Positions 30,902 to 35,604 of a DNA stretch of 35,604 nt are shown here, piece after piece. Every line of letters begins with the position of its first letter. Within the stretch, counting starts at the first letter, position 1. The notes below the pieces were generated by a model, which did no database searches, was not told where the DNA came from, and was given only the letters and a program-made list of their open reading frames with translations. A program made the translations under genes and the position numbers. Origin of the DNA: an uncultured Prevotella sp. (GTDB lineage: Bacteria > Bacteroidota > Bacteroidia > Bacteroidales > Bacteroidaceae); NCBI GenBank assembly GCA_945869265.1, contig CAMBOI010000031.1:1-35604 (forward strand), in the 5' to 3' direction.

Positions 30902-30921
30902 ATTCAAAAGAGTTTCTCATA
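30885..30921 (-). repeat. 18-base exact repeat at a stop/start junction
   Basis: TCAAAAGAGTTTCTCATA occurs at 30885-30902 and 30904-30921 with one base between. On the minus strand one copy is read as YEKLF plus stop of the DUF3987 protein and the other, in another frame, as the ATG start (MRNSF) of the primase-like protein. Confidence 0.9.
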
Positions 30922-32238
30922 CAGGTCCTCTTCGCCTTCCACCTTCACAATCCATTTCTTCTTCAGCCACTTGAAGATAAACTTGCGCGTCTCGGTCACG
31001 AGTTTCATCTCCTCGCGCTTGGCATTGAGTTGCTGGCGGCTGAATCGCTTGGGCAGGCAGTCGTATATCGACTCGCTGCGCGTATTATCGTCGTCACCGT
31101 AGTTGATCACCTCCACGAGGTCCTCGTATTTCTTGCCGAAGAGCTTCATCTGTCCCGCAAGGATATAGTCGGCGAAGAAATAATATAGCCTTCTCACCTT
31201 CGCGCGCTTTTTCGGGTCCTCGCCCCAGAGGTGATACACCATTGTGGCGAGACGTGCGGCTGACGTCGAACTGCGCTTGTAGAAACTGTTGTGAGCATAC
31301 GAGCCAGTCTTGTTCACCTCCTCGCGCTGCTTGTCACACCATGCCTTCTCGTCCTTGAAGAGCCAGTCCATATCCACATCGTGCATAGGCTGCAGAGTGT
31401 CCTCCTCGGTGTAGGTCTCGCTCATCAGTTTGCGTTGTGTCTCGGCTATGAGTTCGAGGTCGGCGTCGGTGAGCTCCTTGAACATCGGCGAGTCGTCGCC
31501 CAGCAAGTCGCCCAGCGGGATATACACGTTGCGGTTGACGTTGCCGCTCTCGATGGCGTCCTTGTCCATATATCGGTTGAGGATGCGCGGAGTGGTGTTG
31601 AGGATTGAGCACCAGCAAATATCCACAGTGGCATTGTAAGAGGCGTCGCAGTTAGTGTCTGTAGATATGAGAGCCCCACTGTCATACGCTAATTTTGCGA
31701 TGTCTCTTAGGTCGCCGAATGAGCCTCGGCGCTCCACGAGGGTGGATAGTTCGTTGGTGAACACCATGAACGTCAACGGTTCGCCATACTTCCTTATCAT
31801 CATGTGGGCGCGCTTGATGATTTTGTTTCTGGTGAACTTGTTCAGGCATATCTTCACCGTCACCGGCTCCTTAGGCTTGTCCTTCGAGTCGCCCGTCATG
31901 CGCTTCTGTTCCACCCACTCCAGTTCCTTGGCCTCTTCCTTTCGGTCGCGCTCTATCACCGGAGCCATCGTGAGGTTGTACACATCATCGCTGAACGACT
32001 TGCCGTCGCCACTCTGTGCCACCACGAAGCAGTGTATCAGCAGGCGATGGGGCTTGCGCTTGCCGTCGTAGAAATACACGAATCGCAATCTCGGACTCAT
32101 GGCGCAAAGGCACGTGAGCACGCACAGCACATTTGCCACCTTAAACTCCGGCACCTCGGTTTGATTCCAGAAGATGCGGAGCACTGGCGGGAAATCGCTC
32201 GCCAGTATGTGCTCCACGGATACGAAACTCTTTTTCAT
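30904..32238 (-). CDS. DUF3987-type P-loop protein of a replication-like cassette
   Basis: 444 residues from ATG 32238, which overlaps the previous stop by 4 bases (ATGA); the longer frame upstream is a shadow. A Walker A motif lies at 74-81 (AQSGDGKS), and a Walker B-like segment (TFMVFTNEL) near 156-164 carries Asn-Glu instead of Asp-Glu. Further family marks are VDICWCSILNTTPRIL and SGNVNRNVYIPL. DUF3987 proteins are commonly encoded beside primases in Bacteroidota mobile elements and are thought to be helicase-like or primase-associated ATPases; the biochemical role is not established. The C-terminal part (FSRQQLNAKREE, RKFIFKWLKKKWIV) looks like a winged-helix. The primase-like gene starts 2 bases after its stop. 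Confidence 0.83.
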   Translation of the reverse strand: MKKSFVSVEHILASDFPPVLRIFWNQTEVPEFKVANVLCVLTCLCAMSPRLRFVYFYDGKRKPHRLLIHCFVVAQSGDGKSFSDDVYNLTMAPVIERDRKEEAKELEWVEQKRMTGDSKDKPKEPVTVKICLNKFTRNKIIKRAHMMIRKYGEPLTFMVFTNELSTLVERRGSFGDLRDIAKLAYDSGALISTDTNCDASYNATVDICWCSILNTTPRILNRYMDKDAIESGNVNRNVYIPLGDLLGDDSPMFKELTDADLELIAETQRKLMSETYTEEDTLQPMHDVDMDWLFKDEKAWCDKQREEVNKTGSYAHNSFYKRSSTSAARLATMVYHLWGEDPKKRAKVRRLYYFFADYILAGQMKLFGKKYEDLVEVINYGDDDNTRSESIYDCLPKRFSRQQLNAKREEMKLVTETRKFIFKWLKKKWIVKVEGEEDLYEKLF

Positions 32239-32528
32239 TCCGCACCTCCCATCTTTATTATCTCCTGCACGGTGATGTCCTGCAGATAGGTTGTTCCGCC
32301 CTGCTGGGGATGATACTCGCGTGCCTGGAATCTCAGTGCCGCCCACACCACGTCGCCGGGCACAAAGCGTCGTGTGGCGAGAGTGCCGAGCATTGTGGCA
32401 CTGAAGGAGTCCTCATACTTGCCCCCGGTGAGCTGTAGCACCACCGTTGACTTCTGGATTGTCGAGCCATCTTGCTTCTGCACAGTCACAGGCTCGCTCT
32501 GTGCAATCACTTTAAATAATGTCTTCAT
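32235..32528 (-). CDS. Small OB-fold-like protein (possible single-strand DNA-binding protein)
   Basis: 97 residues from ATG 32528; a GTG three codons earlier is a weaker start. The pattern FKVIAQ, TVVLQLTGG, VPGDVVWAALRFQAREY and TTYLQDITVQEI resembles DUF3127-type OB-fold proteins of Bacteroidota, which are SSB-like. The resemblance is by eye only. Its stop overlaps the ATG of the DUF3987 gene by 4 bases, so the two are likely translated together, which fits a DNA-replication role. Confidence 0.6.
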   Translation of the reverse strand: MKTLFKVIAQSEPVTVQKQDGSTIQKSTVVLQLTGGKYEDSFSATMLGTLATRRFVPGDVVWAALRFQAREYHPQQGGTTYLQDITVQEIIKMGGAE

Positions 32529-32563
32529 ATTCTTCACTCTTCATTTAAAACATTCTTCACTCT

Positions 32564-32881
32564 TCATTTAATAAGTATTTTATTCATTGCGTCCGTAGCC
32601 TCGCAGTAGAGCACGAATGCGAAGTTGGGGATGTCGCGCGGGTCGATGGCCTTGGTGTGGATGCGGAATTGTCCGCGGTCGTTCTGCGTCATCGACAGCA
32701 ACTGGCCGTCAACGATCTTCGTTCCCCTTTGTCGCGGTCGCCTCGGTGCCGACTCCACAAACTTCATCTCCTTGGCATCCGCCGACAGGCTCAATGCTCC
32801 GTTTCTCACTCGTTTTCCCTTGTTCACGTCCTCGTCGTTAGTCACTATCGTGACCTTCACGTTCATCAATGTCTTTTTCAT
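32564..32881 (-). CDS. Hypothetical small cassette protein
   Basis: 105 residues; I do not recognise the family. It is strongly basic and polar in its first half (GKRVRNGALSLSADAKE, RRPRQRGTK) and ends in a short hydrophobic segment followed by ATDAMNKILIK. There is no signal peptide and no membrane segment. It overlaps the end of the DUF5675 gene by 4 bases (ATGA) and precedes the OB-fold-like gene by 35 bases, so it belongs to the same transcript. Basic charge and position make nucleic-acid binding possible, but that is inference. Confidence 0.6.
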   Translation of the reverse strand: MKKTLMNVKVTIVTNDEDVNKGKRVRNGALSLSADAKEMKFVESAPRRPRQRGTKIVDGQLLSMTQNDRGQFRIHTKAIDPRDIPNFAFVLYCEATDAMNKILIK

Positions 32882-33294
32882 TGTTCCTTTAATTTTATTG
32901 TTATACGTATTTTCTTTTCTCTCATCATCATCTCGGTCACCCGTCTCACGGTCACCCTGCTGTTGATGATCATTCCCGGACCATTGCGCTCGCCAAGGAG
33001 AATGCAGCCCCTGCTGTCATACTCCGCGTTATTTCCAGCATGCATCCTTATGCCCTCAAATCCCGGCACTCCTACGAGTAGTGGCAGATAAGTGCCGAAT
33101 CTCGGACTCATCGTCACCACCACGTCGTAAGTTCCCTCGGGGATAGCCGTCTTCCCCGCCACCTTTTTCTCGCCCTTGTCCAATGCTCGCCATTGCGGTT
33201 CGAGCGTGTCGGCAAGGTGCTTCCCTTTTTCGTCGGTGAGCACACCCTCGGTGTAGCCCCTCCGTCTTGTTGTTCTTGTCAATGTTAATTCCAT
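32878..33294 (-). CDS. DUF5675 family protein
   Basis: 138 residues, the full domain length. Motifs in order: LTRTTRRRGYTEGVL at the start, LADTLEPQWR, TAIPEGTYDVVV (residues about 49-60), SPRFGTYLPLL, IRMHAGN, RGCILLGE and a closing IRITIKL. The His of MHAGN and the Cys of RGCILLGE are conserved in the family and may form an active site, but no reaction has been shown that I know of. The family is common in phages and phage-derived islands near endolysin genes. It is the first of a tightly packed gene group; 115 bases upstream no gene is seen. A more divergent DUF5675-like copy closes the cassette at 29217-29843. Confidence 0.85.
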   Translation of the reverse strand: MELTLTRTTRRRGYTEGVLTDEKGKHLADTLEPQWRALDKGEKKVAGKTAIPEGTYDVVVTMSPRFGTYLPLLVGVPGFEGIRMHAGNNAEYDSRGCILLGERNGPGMIINSRVTVRRVTEMMMREKKIRITIKLKEQ

Positions 33295-33409
33295 AATCTT
33301 TTGTCTTTAAAAGTTTTACGCTGCGAAGTTACTACAATCTTTTCGCCTAGCGAAGCAACTGTCGGCACTATGCCTCTGCCAATTCCTTTTCTGTCCACGA
33401 AAGGCATAA

Positions 33410-34033
33410 TTATGCTTTTTGTGGATTAGACAGCATTTCGTCGGTGATGGATTTCAATATGCATTGGGCTATCGGGAGATAGTCGCCGAGCTGCTCGTCA
33501 TACTTGCCGCTGAGCCATTCCTCCAACTGCTTGTTTAATCCTCTTTCGCCGCCCGCCTTGCTCAAGGCAGTAGTATTAGGCATGATTTTCTTCATTGCCT
33601 CGGGCATGGGCACTCCCTTCGGATACACCTTATTCATAATGTAATTCAAAGCCCTTTGATATTGGGTAGATCCATCTACAATCCCGAAGTATTGCAGCAC
33701 GCGATACACCGCGAGCCACTTTTTCTTTGTTGAGAACACCCGCCTTTTTCGGCCGCGTCCGTCCGTCACTTCCAGCGCGAGGGCCTTCTCGATGGCACGC
33801 CTCATCATGGGCGGAGTCACTTGGATGTCGCGCTCGGGCAGATTTGCCCACTCTGTCGAGCCGCTCTCCTTGACTTCCTGCTCAATTCCGACCATATCCT
33901 CTTTTGCTGAGTCCATGAAGATCATCCCCAATTCCATTTTCTCACTTGCAGTCAACAGATACATCGACTTTGCCATCATTGCCTTGAGTTGCTCAACGGC
34001 AATCTTTTTTTCAATAAACTTTTCCTTTTTCAT
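33410..34033 (-). CDS. Hypothetical protein, first gene of the accessory cassette
   Basis: 207 residues, unrecognised. It is soluble and charged, with an N-terminal helical region (KKEKFIEKKIAVEQLKAMMAK), a middle basic stretch (DGRGRKRRVFSTKKKWLAVY) that could form a DNA-binding surface, and a C-terminal helical part ending DEMLSNPQKA. No enzyme motif or signal peptide is seen. The start is the ATG at 34033. A 115-base non-coding gap separates it from the DUF5675 gene, so it may be a separate unit. Short mostly helical proteins with a WLAVYRVL-like motif occur in Bacteroidota mobile elements, which points to a regulator or accessory factor, at low certainty. Confidence 0.6.
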   Translation of the reverse strand: MKKEKFIEKKIAVEQLKAMMAKSMYLLTASEKMELGMIFMDSAKEDMVGIEQEVKESGSTEWANLPERDIQVTPPMMRRAIEKALALEVTDGRGRKRRVFSTKKKWLAVYRVLQYFGIVDGSTQYQRALNYIMNKVYPKGVPMPEAMKKIMPNTTALSKAGGERGLNKQLEEWLSGKYDEQLGDYLPIAQCILKSITDEMLSNPQKA

Positions 34034-34372
34034 GATTTTTTAAAAATTTTTATTTAGGTATTTAATACGAATCGCGAATTTTTACATTTTGAGATACTTT
34101 CTGAAAACATGATATTTTCTGGAGTATAAAAAACTCCTCCGCTGCCACATGCAGCATCTGACATTGAGAGTGTCAAATGCCGAAAAAGCGGCAAAAAATC
34201 AATGAAAAGGATATAAACCCCATCACACCGCCTACATAAGCCCCTGCCGTCTCTGGCATAAGTGGCGCAACGTATGTAGGCATATAGGTGGAGAGGGTTG
34301 TGTCGATGGTAAATAAAGTATGGTTTTTGCTGGAATAAAAAACATTCTTCCGTTAGCGATAAGGCACAAAAA
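34034..34372. other. Non-coding region with a run of small stem-loops
   Basis: No convincing gene lies in this gap; the one longer minus-strand frame is low-complexity and unlike its neighbours. It contains consecutive inverted repeats: GGAGT/ACTCC (34121-34137), GCTGC/GCAGC (34141-34155), TGACA/TGTCA (34159-34175), TGCCG/CGGCA (34178-34193) and a wider pair GCCTACATA/TATGTAGGC (34230-34238 and 34273-34281). This may be the leader of the minus-strand cassette or a recombination or replication site. Confidence 0.5.
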
Positions 34373-34407
34373 AACGAGGCGATATCCAAACTGGATATCG
34401 CCTCGTT
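34368..34407 (-). terminator. Rho-independent terminator of the Rpn gene
   Basis: A perfect 15-base stem AACGAGGCGATATCC (34373-34387) / GGATATCGCCTCGTT (34393-34407) with a 5-base loop; on the minus strand it is followed by a run of T (the A run at 34368-34374). It lies about 100 bases after the Rpn stop codon. Confidence 0.85.
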
Positions 34408-34504
34408 ATCGTGATAGATATGGGATATATGGTCTTATTTTACGCCTCGATTTTTATCATAACTTTTTTTGCAAGTGTATATAAGAATTACAGGGGAACA
34501 ATAG

Positions 34505-35398
34505 CTACAAAGTCTCAATTTCTTCATCCGTCAATCCTGTCATCTCAGATATGTCAGCCGCGGAGAATCCTTTGGACTTCATTTTTCGTGCAATATCCTT
34601 TTTCCCCTCTGCAAGCCCTTCTGCACGTCCTTCTGCACGTCCTTCTGCACGTCCTTCTGCACGTCCTTCCCTACGCGCCGAGTCAATAGAGTTCTTGATG
34701 TCGCGGTAGGCCTTGAGGCTATCCTCATACTCACGCAGCTCCTCGGGGGTGAACGTGGCTATCTCGGCCTCCTTGAACAGGCGATCGAACACCTTGTCGC
34801 GCAAAGCCTTGGGGCGGCTCTCCAATTTATATAGGTTCTTTAGCACGAAAAGCCACTTGTCGTAAAGCGTCTCCAACTCGTCCTCCTTCTTCTTAAACTT
34901 GGCAATCTCCACATATATGAAGTCGAGCTTCTTATAGAACACCTTGTTGGTCTTGATGTCACAGAGCTTTACGGTGTGGGTTATCTCCTTCTTATCGAAG
35001 GCATCCTCCTTCATGTCAAAGTTCAAAAGAGCCACGGTATAAACGCGTGAAAGCTTAAAGTCCCAGTCGGCACTTTTCTTCGCCTGTTCGCGGATGGGAA
35101 ATGTGGAATAAAACAGTGAGCGGTCCTTGAAGAAGTCCTGATAGGCATTCTGCATCTCGACGATAAACTTCTCACCATCATCGCCCTCACAATACACGTC
35201 GAAAATTGCCTTGCGTGCCGAGGCGTTGTCGCCGAAATGCTCCGTGTTGAGATACTTCACGTCCTTGATAACCTGCTTGCCGTCAAACAGGCTATTGAGG
35301 AAGTTGATCAGCAGTTCCTTGTTGGGAGCAGTGCCGAATATGCGCTTGAAACCGAAGTCGGTCAGCAGACTGATGTATCTTTCTTCTATTGTTGCCAT
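34505..35398 (-). CDS. Rpn family PD-(D/E)XK nuclease (putative transposase-like / anti-phage)
   Basis: 297 residues. The N-terminal part has the family opening YISLLTDFGFKRIFG. The nuclease core has Asp67 (AIFDVYC) and the Glu81/Gln83 pair (FIVEMQ), then the KSADWDFKLSRVYTVALLNF region and TVKLCDIKTNKVFYKKLDFIYVEI. Residues 242-265 are a REGRAEG-type tandem repeat encoded by exact 12-base units. The C terminus is the short helical tail GFSAADISEMTGLTDEEIETL. Rpn proteins cut DNA, promote RecA-independent recombination, and in E. coli act as toxic anti-phage proteins kept in check by a short product from inside the same gene. The gene stands alone with its own promoter and terminator. Confidence 0.92.
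   Translation of the reverse strand: MATIEERYISLLTDFGFKRIFGTAPNKELLINFLNSLFDGKQVIKDVKYLNTEHFGDNASARKAIFDVYCEGDDGEKFIVEMQNAYQDFFKDRSLFYSTFPIREQAKKSADWDFKLSRVYTVALLNFDMKEDAFDKKEITHTVKLCDIKTNKVFYKKLDFIYVEIAKFKKKEDELETLYDKWLFVLKNLYKLESRPKALRDKVFDRLFKEAEIATFTPEELREYEDSLKAYRDIKNSIDSARREGRAEGRAEGRAEGRAEGLAEGKKDIARKMKSKGFSAADISEMTGLTDEEIETL
34617..34664 (-). repeat. 12-base tandem repeat inside the Rpn gene
   Basis: Four exact copies of CCTTCTGCACGT (plus strand) with imperfect units on both sides. Each copy adds four residues (AEGR) between the nuclease body and the C-terminal tail, so copy-number change keeps the frame. Confidence 0.9.
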
Positions 35399-35422
35399 AT
35401 CTTATATTTATTTATTTTGCTG

Positions 35423-35454
35423 CAAAAATACGAAGTTTTTTCGAAATCAGCAAG
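35423..35454 (-). promoter_or_regulatory. Promoter of the Rpn gene
   Basis: On the minus strand TATTTTTG (35430-35423) fits TAnnTTTG, with a CTTG about 20 bases upstream in place of TTTG. The start codon lies 24 bases after the box. Confidence 0.6.
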
Positions 35455-35510
35455 AAAACAACGGAAATTTTTATATATCAGGGATATTGTTTGTGATAAT
35501 CCGACATATC

Positions 35511-35604
35511 ATGGAGTGGGATAGGCGCATTGACCCTCTAAGGGGTGAATCAATGTACCTGTCCGTGTGCCACGAGGTGCACATCTATATAAAGGGTTGG
35601 CTAC
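35511..35604 (+). CDS. Possible truncated reading frame at the window edge
   Basis: From the ATG at 35511 a frame stays open to the end of the window (31 codons, beginning MEWDRRIDPLRGES). The residue mix looks protein-like, but the minus strand is open here too and I recognise no family. No promoter was identified for it. It may be the beginning of the next gene or chance. Confidence 0.25.
   Translation, partial: MEWDRRIDPLRGESMYLSVCHEVHIYIKGWL

Noticed and set aside
32239..32346. 36 extra N-terminal residues of the DUF3987 protein
   Set aside because: They lie inside the upstream OB-fold-like gene, are low-complexity, and the ATG at 32238 makes the usual 4-base overlap.
34054..34389. 111-codon minus-strand frame between the Rpn gene and the cassette
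   Set aside because: It runs through the Rpn terminator and the stem-loop row, has no family pattern and an odd composition; treated as non-coding.

Overview
The window looks like a chromosome segment of a Prevotella-like member of the Bacteroidota (gut or rumen type). Evidence from the sequence: promoter boxes of the Bacteroidota form (TTTG, about 19 bases, TAnnTTTG), starts without purine-rich ribosome sites, Sec signal peptides on nearly every polysaccharide enzyme, a DUF6377-type membrane regulator, a C10 (streptopain-like) peptidase with BspA-type leucine-rich repeats, and the general codon style. Genus is an inference; no rRNA or tRNA gene was found.

Region 1 (1-23762, all + strand) is mostly a hemicellulose-degrading enzyme set: the end of one GH3, a complete GH3 paired with a DUF6377 regulator, then (after the housekeeping gene carB) a GH43-CBM6-CE1 fusion, a GH2, and a five-gene operon GH95 - GH97 - CE6/GH43 fusion - GH43 - GH43. 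Together these could remove arabinose, xylose, galactose, L-galactose or fucose, acetyl and feruloyl groups from a heavily decorated glucuronoarabinoxylan such as cereal bran xylan. No SusC/SusD pair and no endo-xylanase is present in the window, so this would be the debranching part of a larger system.

Region 2 (23763-29402) holds parE (topoisomerase IV subunit B), an S41 carboxyl-terminal processing protease, and a frameshifted C10 peptidase. The S41 gene is bracketed by two copies of a palindromic, MITE-like non-coding element (perfect 18-base terminal inverted repeats) and by a weaker outer inverted repeat pair.

Region 3 (29217-34033, - strand) is a compact accessory cassette: an unknown 207-residue protein, a DUF5675 protein, an unknown small protein, an OB-fold-like small protein, a DUF3987 P-loop protein, a CHC2/TOPRIM primase-like protein and a second, divergent DUF5675-like protein. 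Several genes overlap by 4 bases or are 2 bases apart. No integrase, relaxase or capsid gene is seen, so it resembles a domesticated or satellite replication module of unknown job. Its upstream region carries a run of small stem-loops.

Region 4 (34373-35604) holds an Rpn-type PD-(D/E)XK nuclease on the - strand, with its own promoter and a strong terminator and an in-frame 12-base tandem repeat, then the window edge with a possible truncated reading frame.
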